Source: Pseudomonadota bacterium (GTDB lineage Bacteria; Pseudomonadota; Gammaproteobacteria; Burkholderiales; Burkholderiaceae_F). Taken from it: DNA of 34,453 nucleotides. Below are positions 6,915 to 15,202 of the stretch, piece after piece. The notes beneath the pieces are model-generated. The model was given only the letters and a program-made list of their open reading frames with translations, was not told where the DNA came from and made no database searches. Location of the stretch: contig JAEZVV010000159.1 of assembly GCA_023443095.1 (NCBI GenBank), positions 1 to 34,453 of the forward strand, written 5' to 3'. Within the stretch, counting starts at the first letter, position 1. Each line of letters opens with the position of its first letter. Both the position numbers and the translations under genes were made by a program.

Positions 6915-7490
6915 TCAGGGTTTGGCGAGTGACTTGAGCGCGTGACGGATGCCATCAGAGACCCCCGTGCCTTCCGGCACGGCCTTCACCGCCGCCGCCG
7001 CTTCGCGTTCGTTGTAGCCGAGCGCAAGCAGGGCGTTGATGATGTCGGCCTGGGTATCCGAGACCGGGCCGCCGGCGGCGCCGATGTCGGCGCCGAGTTT
7101 GCCCTTGAGTTCGAGCAGCAGGCGCTCGGCGGTTTTCTTGCCGATGCCGGGCACCTTGGTCAGCCGCCCCATTTCCTGGCGCGTGACCGCCTGCGCCAGT
7201 TCGCTGACGTTCATGCCCGAGAGCACCGACAGCGCGGTGCGGGCGCCGATCCCGCTGACCTTGATCAGCTGGCGGAACGCGGAGCGTTCGGCGCTAGTCA
7301 GGAAACCGTAGAGCAGTTGGGCGTCCTCCCGCACCACCAGGTGGGTGAGCAGGGCGACCTGGTCGCCCGCGGGCGGCAGGTTGTAGAAGGTGCTCATCGG
7401 CACGTCGATTTCGTAGCCCACGCCATGAGCGTCGACCAGGACTTGCGGCGGGTTTTTCTCGAGCAGCCGCCCCTCGATCCGTCCTATCAC
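6915..7490 (-). CDS. ruvA: Holliday junction DNA-binding protein RuvA (191 aa)
   Basis: RuvA binds four-way junctions and loads RuvB. The N-terminal OB-fold begins MIGRIEGRLLEK, two helix-hairpin-helix motifs follow (KVSGIGARTALSVL and KVPGIGKKTAERLLLE), and domain III at the C-terminus (NALLALGYNEREAAAAVKAV) contacts RuvB. The start is GTG at 7488-7490. The frame stays open upstream into ruvC, but IGRIEG is the family N-terminus, and the GTG overlaps the ruvC stop as GTGA, typical of translational coupling. The acidic pin region between domains is present. Length is about usual. Confidence 0.97.
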   Translation of the reverse strand: MIGRIEGRLLEKNPPQVLVDAHGVGYEIDVPMSTFYNLPPAGDQVALLTHLVVREDAQLLYGFLTSAERSAFRQLIKVSGIGARTALSVLSGMNVSELAQAVTRQEMGRLTKVPGIGKKTAERLLLELKGKLGADIGAAGGPVSDTQADIINALLALGYNEREAAAAVKAVPEGTGVSDGIRHALKSLAKP

Positions 7491-8077
7491 TGCGCTCCTC
7501 CGAGCTTGGTGGTCCAGGCGCGCCGGGCGCCGGAACCGCGGGTTCGGCCCGCCGCCTTGCCGCTGCGCACCGCGCCGTGTGGCAGGTCGAGCACCGTCAT
7601 CAGCCGCGAGGAATGCGCGTTGCACACCGCGCAGGCGAGCGCGTCGGCGGCGTCGGCTTGCGGCGGCTCGGCGAGCGCGAGCAGGCGCATCATCATCAGC
7701 TGAACTTGTTCCTTGGTGGCGCGGCCGCTGCCGACCACCGCTTGTTTGACTTCGGCCGGGGTGTACTCGTGCACCGGCAGGCCGGCGGCCACGGCCGCGC
7801 AGATCGCCGCGCCGCGCGCTTGGCCCAGCAGCAGAGTCGATTGCGGGTTGACGTTGACAAACACCTTTTCGACCGAGGCGCGCGCCGGTCGCGTGTCGCG
7901 GATCACGGCGCCGAGTTCGTGCAGGATGAAGCCGAGCCGCTCGCCCAAGTCTCCCGTCGGCACCCGGATCACGCCGGCGCGCAGGCACGACAGGTGATCA
8001 CCCCGGGCCTCGATCACGCCGAAACCCGTGCGGTTGAGCCCCGGGTCGATGCCGATGATGCGGACGGCGTGCGGCAC
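7487..8077 (-). CDS. ruvC: Crossover junction endodeoxyribonuclease RuvC (196 aa)
   Basis: RuvC cuts Holliday junctions symmetrically. The four catalytic acids of the RNase H-like fold can be placed: Asp11 in IGIDPGLNRTG, Glu70 in ASVEKVF, and Asp142 and Asp145 in QADAADALACA. The start is GTG (no ATG fits), 6 bp after the ffh stop. About 25 residues beyond the usual end are basic and glycine-rich (AVRSGKAAGRTRG...), a modest C-terminal extension. The stop overlaps the ruvA start by 4 bp. Confidence 0.97.
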   Translation of the reverse strand: MPHAVRIIGIDPGLNRTGFGVIEARGDHLSCLRAGVIRVPTGDLGERLGFILHELGAVIRDTRPARASVEKVFVNVNPQSTLLLGQARGAAICAAVAAGLPVHEYTPAEVKQAVVGSGRATKEQVQLMMMRLLALAEPPQADAADALACAVCNAHSSRLMTVLDLPHGAVRSGKAAGRTRGSGARRAWTTKLGGAQ

Positions 8078-8083
8078 GCCGGC

Positions 8084-9469
8084 CTAGCGCTTCATGCCGG
8101 GCAGGCCGCGCAGCCCGCCCATGCCGCCCATGGCGCGCATCATCTTGGCCATGCCGCCCTTTTTCATCTGCTTCATCATGGTCTGCATCTGCTCGAACTG
8201 ATTGAGCAGGCGGTTGACCTCTTGCACCGGCACCCCGGCGCCGGCGGCGATGCGGCGCTTGCGGCTGGCCTTGATGAGTTCAGGTTTGCTGCGCTCCGCT
8301 GGGGTCATCGAGTTGATGATGCCTTCGGTGCGGCGGATCGATTTGTCGGCGTCGGCGTCGTTGACCTTGCCGGCGGCCGCGGCGAACTGCGCCGGCAGCT
8401 TGTCGACCAGGCCTGACAGACCGCCCATCTTTTTCATCTGGCCGATCTGGTTCTTGAAGTCGTTGAGGTCGAAGCGATCGCCCGACTTGATCTTGGCCGC
8501 GAGCTTCTGCGCTTCTTCGACGTCGATCGCCTTCTTGACGTCTTCGACCAGCGACACGATGTCGCCCATGCCGAGGATGCGCCCGGCCATGCTTTCGGGG
8601 TCGAAGCGCTCGAAGCCGGAAAGCTTCTCGCCGACGCCGACGAACTTGATCGGCTTGCCGGTGATCTGCCGCACCGATAGCGCCGCGCCGCCGCGCGAAT
8701 CGCCGTCGAGCTTGGTCAGGATCACACCCGTCAACGGCAGTCGCTCGCTGAAAGCCTTGGCAGTGTTGACCGCGTCCTGGCCGAGCATGGCGTCGACCAC
8801 GAACAGAGTCTCGATCGGATTCAGCTGCGCCTCGAGCGCAGCGACCTCGGTCATCATCGCTTCGTCGATCGCCAGGCGGCCGGCGGTGTCGACGATCAGC
8901 ACATCGAAGAAATGGCGTTTGGCGTGATCGAGCGCGCGCGCGGCGATGTCGGTCGGCTTGTCGCCGACGGCGCTCGGGAAAAACTCGGCGCCGGCCTGGG
9001 CGGCAACCGTCTTCAACTGCTCGATAGCCGCCGGGCGGTAGACGTCGGTCGAGACCGCCAGCACCTTCTTCTTCTTGTTCTCGCCGAGCCACTTCGCCAG
9101 CTTGCCGGCGGTGGTGGTCTTGCCCGCGCCCTGCAGGCCGGCGAGCAGGAAAATTGCTGGCGGTTGCGTCGCGAAGTTGAGCTCGCATTGCTCGGGCGGC
9201 AGGTCGCCGCCGATGAGCTGGGTCAGCTCGCGCTGGACCACGCCGACCAGCGCCTGGCCGGGGGTGAGACTGCCGGCGACTTCCTCGCCCATCGCGCGAT
9301 CCTTGACGCGGGCGATCAGGTCGCGCACCACGGGCAGGGCGACGTCGGCCTCGAGCAGGGCGATGCGCACTTCGCGCAGCATGTCCTGCGTGTTGGCCTC
9401 GGTCAGGCGTGCCTGACCTCGCATCTGTTTGACGACGCGCGAAAGACGTTGAGTAAGGGAGTCAAGCAT
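8084..9469 (-). CDS. ffh: Signal recognition particle GTPase Ffh (461 aa)
   Basis: Ffh binds 4.5S RNA and signal sequences and delivers ribosomes to FtsY. The N domain begins MLDSLTQRLSRVV, and the G domain shows GLQGAGKTTTAGKLA (P-loop), DTAGR and TKLDGDSRGG. The M domain is methionine-rich at the C-terminus (MQTMMKQMKKGGMAKMM). I chose the ATG at 9467-9469 because family proteins begin there; an upstream in-frame ATG would add 18 non-homologous residues and would overlap the divergent gene. No clear Shine-Dalgarno is visible. First gene of the operon with ruvCAB; 48 bp separate it from the divergent ccsA-like gene. Confidence 0.97.
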   Translation of the reverse strand: MLDSLTQRLSRVVKQMRGQARLTEANTQDMLREVRIALLEADVALPVVRDLIARVKDRAMGEEVAGSLTPGQALVGVVQRELTQLIGGDLPPEQCELNFATQPPAIFLLAGLQGAGKTTTAGKLAKWLGENKKKKVLAVSTDVYRPAAIEQLKTVAAQAGAEFFPSAVGDKPTDIAARALDHAKRHFFDVLIVDTAGRLAIDEAMMTEVAALEAQLNPIETLFVVDAMLGQDAVNTAKAFSERLPLTGVILTKLDGDSRGGAALSVRQITGKPIKFVGVGEKLSGFERFDPESMAGRILGMGDIVSLVEDVKKAIDVEEAQKLAAKIKSGDRFDLNDFKNQIGQMKKMGGLSGLVDKLPAQFAAAAGKVNDADADKSIRRTEGIINSMTPAERSKPELIKASRKRRIAAGAGVPVQEVNRLLNQFEQMQTMMKQMKKGGMAKMMRAMGGMGGLRGLPGMKR

Positions 9470-9505
9470 GGGAGAAAGGCCGAAGATGATGACCGTCCTG
9501 CATGG

Positions 9506-9511
9506 TATAAA
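9506..9511 (+). promoter_or_regulatory. TATAAA -10-like box just before the ccsA-like gene
   Basis: TATAAA at 9506-9511 matches the -10 consensus at 5 of 6 positions and lies in the 48-bp divergent gap between ffh and the ccsA-like gene. A start site 7 bases downstream would coincide with the A of the ATG at 9518, so the mRNA could be leaderless; there is no Shine-Dalgarno sequence. No good -35 is visible at 17 bp. Confidence 0.35.
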
Positions 9512-9517
9512 TCTCGC

Positions 9518-10351
9518 ATGCATTCAGGCCTGATCGCTCTATTCTACGGCGCTACCGCCGCGCTGTACGGCTCTGCCGCATGGCGCATCTTCGCAAGCCT
9601 TCGGACTGACGAAATCCGGCCGCCGCGCTGGGTTTCGCCCGCGCTGGCGCTGGCGCTGGCATTACACGCGACCTTGATCGCCCAGGTGGCTTTTGTGCCG
9701 GAGCACCTCCGCTTCGGGTTTGCCATGGCGCTGTCGGTCACTCTGTGGCTGACCGCACTCATCCTCTGGCTCGAAAGTTTCTTCGCTCGGATCCAAGGCC
9801 TGCTCGCCCTGGTCTTGCCCTTGACCGCGGTCGCCGCGGTCCTGCCGGCGGTTTTCCCGGGGTCGATCCTGCCGGAGTCGAGTGCCACACCGCTTTTCCG
9901 CGCCCACCTCCTGATGGCGATCCTTGCTTACAGCTTGCTCACGATCGCTGCGTTGCAGGCACTGCTGATGGCCGCGATGGATCGCCGCCTGCGCAGCGAA
10001 GCCGTGGGCGAGGCGGGGGCCTTCAGTTTTATTGACCGTCTGCCGTCGCTGATGGCCATGGAGCGGGTCCTGTTCCGCCTGATTGGCGCCGGTTTCGTGA
10101 TGCTGAGTCTGACCCTGATCACGGGCGGATTCTTCTCCGAAGAAATCTTCGGCAAGCCGCTGCGTGCCGATCACAAAACCCTGCTCGCCCTGGCAGCGTG
10201 GGTGGTTTTTGCCGGTCTACTATTGGGCCGCATGATTTTCGGCTGGCGCGGGCGCACCGCCTTGCGCTGGACACTCACCGGGTTCGCGATCCTGATGCTC
10301 GCTTACGTCGGTTATCGCTTCGTGATTGAAGTGCTTCTGCACCGGGTGTGA
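9518..10351 (+). CDS. Cytochrome c assembly-type (CcsA/HemX/YpjD-like) inner-membrane protein (277 aa)
   Basis: A polytopic membrane protein with about eight hydrophobic helices in the pattern of the cytochrome c assembly family that includes CcsA, HemX and YpjD. The late region FGKPLRADHKTLLALAAW holds a histidine in the context conserved in this family; the tryptophan-rich haem-handling motif of true CcsA is not seen, so a direct role in haem ligation is not shown. Such a gene next to ffh is common in betaproteobacteria. The frame is open upstream through ffh antisense, but MHSGLIALFYGATAALYG fits the family start. No Shine-Dalgarno; see the TATAAA box. Its stop overlaps the next gene as TGATG. 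Confidence 0.85.
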   Translation: MHSGLIALFYGATAALYGSAAWRIFASLRTDEIRPPRWVSPALALALALHATLIAQVAFVPEHLRFGFAMALSVTLWLTALILWLESFFARIQGLLALVLPLTAVAAVLPAVFPGSILPESSATPLFRAHLLMAILAYSLLTIAALQALLMAAMDRRLRSEAVGEAGAFSFIDRLPSLMAMERVLFRLIGAGFVMLSLTLITGGFFSEEIFGKPLRADHKTLLALAAWVVFAGLLLGRMIFGWRGRTALRWTLTGFAILMLAYVGYRFVIEVLLHRV

Positions 10352-10593
10352 TGGGTCGACTCCTCTTTTTCGTCCTGCTCGGCCTGGCCGCCTACATCGC
10401 GTGGCGCTGGGTGCGGGTCAAGCAGCTGGGAGCGCAGGCCGGAGCGCCGACACGCCAGCCGCCGGCGGGCGACCCCGAACAAATGGTTCGCTGTTCGCAA
10501 TGCGGCGTGCATCTGCCGCGCAGCGAGGCGCTCACCAGCGGCGGCGAGTTCTACTGCTGCGAGGAACACCGCCTGACGGGTCCGCGCGCCTAG
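10351..10593 (+). CDS. Small membrane-anchored zinc-ribbon-like protein, PP0621 family (80 aa)
   Basis: A short protein with one N-terminal membrane helix (about 3-20), a Pro/Gln-rich linker and a cysteine cluster: CSQC at about 48-51 and CC near 68-69, followed by EEHR. That arrangement could bind a metal, and it matches the small PP0621-type proteins found before pilS in beta- and gammaproteobacteria. Function is unknown. The ATG at 10351 overlaps the previous stop (TGATG); a GTG one codon earlier is the alternative start. pilS begins 3 bp after its stop, so it is co-transcribed. Confidence 0.8.
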   Translation: MGRLLFFVLLGLAAYIAWRWVRVKQLGAQAGAPTRQPPAGDPEQMVRCSQCGVHLPRSEALTSGGEFYCCEEHRLTGPRA

Positions 10594-10596
10594 CGC

Positions 10597-12282
10597 ATGG
10601 ACGGGAACCGTTCCGCGGCGACCGATACTCCGCCCGCCTGGCGGACACTCCGCTACTTCGCTGCTACCCGCGTCCTGATCGCCAGCGCCCTGCTGCTGAT
10701 GCTGGGGACGCTGAGTACGAGCCTCGGTGCCGCCGACAACCAGCGCCTGTTCCTGATCGCGGCCGCGTATTTCGCGTTTGCCACGGGGTTCTCCGTGGTG
10801 GCCGCGATGGTGCAGTGGCGGTTCTTCGCGCAGATCCTGGGCCAGCTGATGCTGGACATGGTGCTGATTTCGGCACTGGTGGTGAGCGGCGGGGGGCTGG
10901 CTGGCGGCTACGCCATTCTCTACCTGCTGCCGCTGGCCGGTGCTTCGCTGTTATTGCCGCGGGTACTGGTGTTTTTCCTGTGTTCGCTGGCCGTGCTCGT
11001 CATCCTGTTCGACGCTGCGCTGCGCATGTTGCGGACATCCGGCCACGAATCGATGCTGTATCAGGCCGGCGTCTTCGGGGCTGTCCTGTTCGGTGTGACT
11101 GCGCTGCTGCAGTGGTTGAGCGCGCGGCTGGCAGGGCAGGAACAGCTGGTGTCGGAGCGTGATCGCGATCTGCGCGGCCAGCTTGCCATCAACCGCCTGG
11201 TGATCGCCCAGCTCGATCAGGGCGTGATTGTCGTCAACCACGCCGGGCGGGTGAAAGCCAACAACCTGGCGGCGCGGCGCATGTTCGGACTGCCCGCCGA
11301 TGGACAACTCACCGGTCGTTATCTGGCCGAGCTGAGTAACACCCATGAGCTGGCCCAGGCCTTCGAGCGCTGGAACGCGCCGAGCGAACCCGGCAAGGTC
11401 TCTCCCGCCTCGGCCAGCGTTGTTATCAGCCGCCCGCTCGATCAGGCGGCGCCGCGCGGCGCAGGCGGCGGCCGGCTGCGGGCGCGTTTCGTGCAGCCGG
11501 CGGCGGCCGAAACCGACGAGTTTCTGATCTTTCTGCAGGACTTGCGCGAGGTCGAAGACCGTGCCCAGCAGCTCAAGCTCGCAGCGATGGGTCGGCTCAC
11601 TGCGTCGATCGCGCACGAGATCCGCAATCCGCTGGCGGCGATTAGCCAGGCGGGCCAGCTGATGGCTGAAGACAGCGCAGACCCCGTGCAGCGCCGCCTG
11701 GCCGAGATCGTGCGCGAGAACACGCGCCGGCTCAACGGCCTGATCGAAGACGTGTTGCGGGTGGCAAGGCGCGAGCCGCCGGCGGCTGACGAGTTCGACC
11801 TTGGCGTTTTCGTGTCGTCCTGGTTGTCCGACTTCGAACGCGAACGCGGCCAGATCGCCGGTCGCGTGCTGTGCCAGGTGCGGCCGAACCTGACGGTCAA
11901 GTTCGAGCCCTCGCACCTGCGCCAGGTTCTATACAACCTGATCGACAACGCGCTGCGTTATGCCTCGCAGCAGGACGGAGCGGTGCGAATCCTGATCGAG
12001 CGCAACGAGGAGGGCGAGGTCGAACTCTGGGTCTTCGACGACGGTCCCGGGCTTGATCGGGCGACGAGCTCGGCCTTGTTCGAGCCGTTTTATACGACGC
12101 GCGCCGAAGGCACTGGCTTGGGGCTGTTCCTGGCGCGCGAATTCTGCGAAACCAACGGCGCTCAGCTGGCCCACGGCGCGCGTCAGGTCGAGGGCGCGGC
12201 CGCAAGGCTCGAGGGTTTCGTAGTCCGCTTTGCTCCGGCTTCAGTGCCGCGGCTCGAGGCCGATAACATGCAACCGCTATGA
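10597..12282 (+). CDS. pilS: Sensor histidine kinase PilS of the type IV pilus two-component system (561 aa)
   Basis: An inner-membrane kinase that phosphorylates PilR to control pilin transcription. The N-terminus has about six hydrophobic helices between residues 20 and 195, as in Pseudomonas PilS. A PAS-like region (about 205-320) follows, beginning near IAQLDQGVIVVNHAGRV. The kinase core shows the H box ASIAHEIRNPLAAI with phospho-acceptor His340, the N box NLIDNALRYA, G1 DDGPG and G2 GTGLGLFLA. The start ATG has no clear Shine-Dalgarno and lies 3 bp after the preceding gene, suggesting coupling. It overlaps pilR by 4 bp (ATGA). Pilin genes are not in the window. Confidence 0.93.
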   Translation: MDGNRSAATDTPPAWRTLRYFAATRVLIASALLLMLGTLSTSLGAADNQRLFLIAAAYFAFATGFSVVAAMVQWRFFAQILGQLMLDMVLISALVVSGGGLAGGYAILYLLPLAGASLLLPRVLVFFLCSLAVLVILFDAALRMLRTSGHESMLYQAGVFGAVLFGVTALLQWLSARLAGQEQLVSERDRDLRGQLAINRLVIAQLDQGVIVVNHAGRVKANNLAARRMFGLPADGQLTGRYLAELSNTHELAQAFERWNAPSEPGKVSPASASVVISRPLDQAAPRGAGGGRLRARFVQPAAAETDEFLIFLQDLREVEDRAQQLKLAAMGRLTASIAHEIRNPLAAISQAGQLMAEDSADPVQRRLAEIVRENTRRLNGLIEDVLRVARREPPAADEFDLGVFVSSWLSDFERERGQIAGRVLCQVRPNLTVKFEPSHLRQVLYNLIDNALRYASQQDGAVRILIERNEEGEVELWVFDDGPGLDRATSSALFEPFYTTRAEGTGLGLFLAREFCETNGAQLAHGARQVEGAAARLEGFVVRFAPASVPRLEADNMQPL

Positions 12283-13754
12283 CCGAGACTTACAAAGGAC
12301 CGGCCGAAACGTTTCCGCGCCGCACGCCGGCGGTTCTGGTCGTCGACGACGAAGCCGACTTGCGCGAACTGCTGGCGCTGGCGCTGGTGCGGCTGGGGCT
12401 CGACGTCGATACCGCCGAATCGGTGGGCGCAGGGCGTGCCCGGCTGGCCCAGGGCCGCTATTCGCTAGCGCTGACCGATATGCGTCTGCCCGACGGCAGT
12501 GGTCTCGATTTCGTGCGCGACGCCACCGCGGCCGGGGTTCCGGTGGCGGTGATCACGGCCTACGGCAGCGCCGAAAACGCAGTGGCCGCGCTCAAGTCGG
12601 GAGCTTTCGACTACCTCACCAAGCCGGTCGATCTCGAGCAGTTGCGTGCCCTGGTCCGCTCGGTGGTGATGCCGCCTGGATTCGCGCCGGTCGCGTCGCC
12701 AACTGAAGCCGAGGCGCTCGCACGTCTGATCGGCGCGTCGGCGGCGATGACACAGGTGCGGGGCATGATTCCCCGCCTGGCGCGCAGCATGGCGCCGGTG
12801 GCGATCTACGGCGAGTCCGGCACCGGCAAGGAAGTGGCGGCCCATGCGATCCACGACGCCGGTCCGCGCGCTTGCCAAGCCTTTGTCGCCGTCAACTGCG
12901 GCGCGATCCCCGAAGCGCTGATGGAGGCCGAGTTCTTCGGCTATCGCAAAGGCGCATTCACCGGGGCCGACCGCGACCGCGACGGATTCTTCCAGGCGGC
13001 CGCGGGCGGTACGTTGTTCCTCGATGAGGTGGGCGAGCTGCCGCTTGCGATGCAGGTCAAGCTGCTGCGCGCGATCCAGGAGCGGCGTGTCCGCAAGGTC
13101 GGCAGCGCGAGCGAAGAGCCGGTCGACGTGCGCTTGATCAGCGCTACCCACCAGGATCTGCAGCGGCTGGTGGCCGCGGGGCGCTTCCGCCAGGACTTGT
13201 ATTACCGGCTCAACGTGATCGAGTTGCGCATGCCCTCGCTGCGCGAGCGGCTCGAGGATGTGCTGCCGCTGGCGGCGACCATCCTCGCTCGCGTCGCCCG
13301 GCGCGTCGGTCTGCCGTCGGCGCGGCTGTCGCCGGCGGCGGCAATGCGTTTGGCGGCGTACGCCTTCCCCGGCAACGTGCGCGAACTCGAGAACATCCTC
13401 GAGCGGGCGGTGGCCCTGGCGGGCGACGACGTCCTGATGGCCGATGACTTGATGCTGCCCGACGGCGAGATCGATCTTCGCCTCGATCCCGAGCCTCCGG
13501 GCACTCTCGCCGAGGAGGCGGAAGGTCCGGTCAGCCGCACGGCCGAGCCGAGCGGACCACCCCCTGCTCTGATCGACTACACCATGAGCGATGGTGTACC
13601 GAGCTCGCTGCCCGCCTACCTCGACGCGCTCGAACGCGAAGCGGTGCTCGCCGCTCTGGGGCGCACCCGCTACAACCGCACCGCAGCCGCGCAGTTGCTG
13701 GGGATCACGTTCCGCCAGCTGCGCTACCGGATGCAGCGTCTGGGCTTGAAGTGA
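12279..13754 (+). CDS. pilR: Sigma-54-dependent response regulator PilR (491 aa)
   Basis: An NtrC-class activator that, when phosphorylated, opens sigma-54 promoters such as that of pilA. The receiver domain (about 17-130) has the acidic pair Asp23-Asp24 and phospho-acceptor Asp67 in LALTDMRLPDG. The AAA+ domain has Walker A GESGTGKE, the sigma-54 contact loop KGAFTGA, and Walker B GGTLFLDEVGEL. The C-terminal Fis-type helix-turn-helix is seen in LGRTRYNRTAAAQLLGITFRQLRYRMQ. All parts needed for activity are present. Overlap with pilS (ATGA) shows translational coupling. The linker between ATPase and DNA-binding domain is long and Pro/Glu-rich. Confidence 0.95.
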   Translation: MTETYKGPAETFPRRTPAVLVVDDEADLRELLALALVRLGLDVDTAESVGAGRARLAQGRYSLALTDMRLPDGSGLDFVRDATAAGVPVAVITAYGSAENAVAALKSGAFDYLTKPVDLEQLRALVRSVVMPPGFAPVASPTEAEALARLIGASAAMTQVRGMIPRLARSMAPVAIYGESGTGKEVAAHAIHDAGPRACQAFVAVNCGAIPEALMEAEFFGYRKGAFTGADRDRDGFFQAAAGGTLFLDEVGELPLAMQVKLLRAIQERRVRKVGSASEEPVDVRLISATHQDLQRLVAAGRFRQDLYYRLNVIELRMPSLRERLEDVLPLAATILARVARRVGLPSARLSPAAAMRLAAYAFPGNVRELENILERAVALAGDDVLMADDLMLPDGEIDLRLDPEPPGTLAEEAEGPVSRTAEPSGPPPALIDYTMSDGVPSSLPAYLDALEREAVLAALGRTRYNRTAAAQLLGITFRQLRYRMQRLGLK

Positions 13755-13794
13755 AAAGCGGAAACGCTTGCGGCGAGGTGCCGCCGGAGGGGCG

Positions 13795-14373
13795 ATGAAG
13801 GCGGAGTGGACTATCGACGAGGCGGGCTGGGTGAGCGGTGTGAAGCAGCGGCCGTCGCCGCATTGCGATCCGCGACCCGCGGGCGCCGTCGCCGAGCTGG
13901 CGGTGATCCACAACATCAGCCTGCCGCCGGGGCAGTTCGGCGGCGGTTTCGTCGAGGCATTGTTTGCCGGTCGGCTCGATCCCACGCTCCACCCCTATTT
14001 CGAGCCAATTGCGGGTCTGCGGGTCTCGGCGCATTTCCTGGTCGCCCGCGACGGCGTCGTCACCCAGTTCGTTTCCTGCGAATCGCGTGCCTGGCATGCG
14101 GGCGTGTCCTGCTTTCGAGGTCGCGAGCGCTGCAACGATTTTTCGATCGGAATCGAAATCGAAGGCACCGACTTCTGCGCTTTTGAACCCGAGCAATACG
14201 CGGCCGCCAGCGCCTTGCTGGCGCTTCTCGCCCGGCGTTACCCGCTCGCGGCCGTGGTTGGCCACAGCGATATCGCGCCCGGCCGCAAGACCGATCCCGG
14301 TCCGTTTTTCGAGTGGCCACGTCTGCGTGACGAGCTGGCTGCGGTGCCGCAGCTGGTTTTTCCCTTTGCCTGA
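13795..14373 (+). CDS. ampD: 1,6-anhydro-N-acetylmuramyl-L-alanine amidase AmpD (192 aa)
   Basis: A cytoplasmic zinc amidase that removes the peptide from anhydro-muropeptides during murein recycling; in some bacteria its loss induces AmpC beta-lactamase. Zinc ligands typical of AmpD are visible: His39 in AVIHNISLPPG, His157 in GHSDIAPGRKTDPGP and Asp167 in the same motif, with the catalytic Glu in IGIEIEGT (121 or 123). I chose ATG 13795 because GGAGGGG stands just before it; an upstream in-frame TTG lacks support. It begins 40 bp after pilR, an arrangement seen in other betaproteobacteria, and is the last gene before a long gap. Confidence 0.95.
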   Translation: MKAEWTIDEAGWVSGVKQRPSPHCDPRPAGAVAELAVIHNISLPPGQFGGGFVEALFAGRLDPTLHPYFEPIAGLRVSAHFLVARDGVVTQFVSCESRAWHAGVSCFRGRERCNDFSIGIEIEGTDFCAFEPEQYAAASALLALLARRYPLAAVVGHSDIAPGRKTDPGPFFEWPRLRDELAAVPQLVFPFA

Positions 14374-15202
14374 AGAGACTGGATGTCGCGTTCGCGCTGC
14401 GGGCGCTGCGTTGGTTTTTGTTGAAAGCCGGTCCCGCTTTCTCTAGGATCGCACCCACCATCAGTGGTGACAGCCGTTGTGAAAGGCGCAATATCTTGTG
14501 CCCATGCCCGACGACAGACGTGCTGAAAACTTGCTTCGTGGTGGCCGGTGTCGCGCGGAGTGCTCGGAATGAACGCATCGGTGTCCAAGCATGCCAACGC
14601 GCTCCGCTGCGCGCGACAGAGCGGCGACGCGTCGAGTTGAGAGTGAAGCTTGGGCACGGCGAGCTCGTCGACCATGCGTTCGAACACCATCGTGCGTGTG
14701 AGCGATGTGCAGCAGATCAAACAAAGTGCGTGGCCGATCATGAAAAACTGTTGCGAGTCAAATATGTTGTAAGCGACAATTCGGCACGTTGTGTTGGCTC
14801 GGTCACCTCAAGATCGACTACTGAATTGACCACTGACAGTCGCGCTCGACCAGAACAAGCGAACAACAAGACCCAGTCGTCTTGCGGGACAACTTCCCCT
14901 CTGAAATCGCAAGCCCTTCCGGGCTCGTCGACCTGCTCCTTCCCTCTCGATTACCACGGCACTGCGGTTCTCGCAGCGCCGTTCGCGCACGCCGCAGGCG
15001 TGCGCCGTTCCGAATTCATCAGCGTCAGCGGTCAGTGCGCTGCACGTTCCGCGCACAGCTCGGATCAGCGGAAATCAAAACGCTCTTCTGGGGGTGTCGC
15101 GGCGACAGAGCAACTGCATGCGCCGATGAATAGCCCGTCGTGCTTAGCCGCGCACCGGGTTTTGAATCCACATCCTGTCGCAAGACTCTGAAGGAGATAT
15201 TT
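14374..15202. other. Gene-poor region of 829 bp before the histone-like gene
   Basis: Nothing here is supportable as a gene. Open frames exist on both strands (for example plus 14418-15191 and minus 14238-14741), but none has a ribosome-binding site and a recognisable domain, and their translations look like shadow sequence. The middle (about 14690-14900) is visibly less GC-rich than the surroundings. Small structures include CACCA-TCAG-TGGTG at 14456-14469, a weak promoter-like pair TTGCGA-18-GACAAT at 14751-14780, and a strong hairpin at 14985-15005. It could be a long leader or control region for the histone-like gene, hold an unrecognised small RNA, or be degraded sequence. Confidence 0.6.
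14985..15005. repeat. Perfect 9-bp inverted repeat with 3-base loop, flanked by direct repeats
   Basis: GCGCACGCC (14985-14993) and GGCGTGCGC (14997-15005) pair perfectly around GCA. The nonamer GCGCCGTTC occurs on both sides, at 14976-14984 and 15002-15010. No T-run follows, so it is not a standard terminator. It lies about 200 bp upstream of the histone-like gene; an operator, RNA hairpin or repeat-element remnant are all possible. Confidence 0.5.

Noticed and set aside
12465..13985. Minus-strand open frame of 506 codons opposite pilR and ampD
   Set aside because: Shadow frame of pilR; no ribosome site and no domain.
14418..15191. Plus-strand open frame of 257 codons in the gene-poor region
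   Set aside because: No Shine-Dalgarno, no hydrophobic or domain pattern, and composition unlike the neighbours. It may still deserve a homology search.
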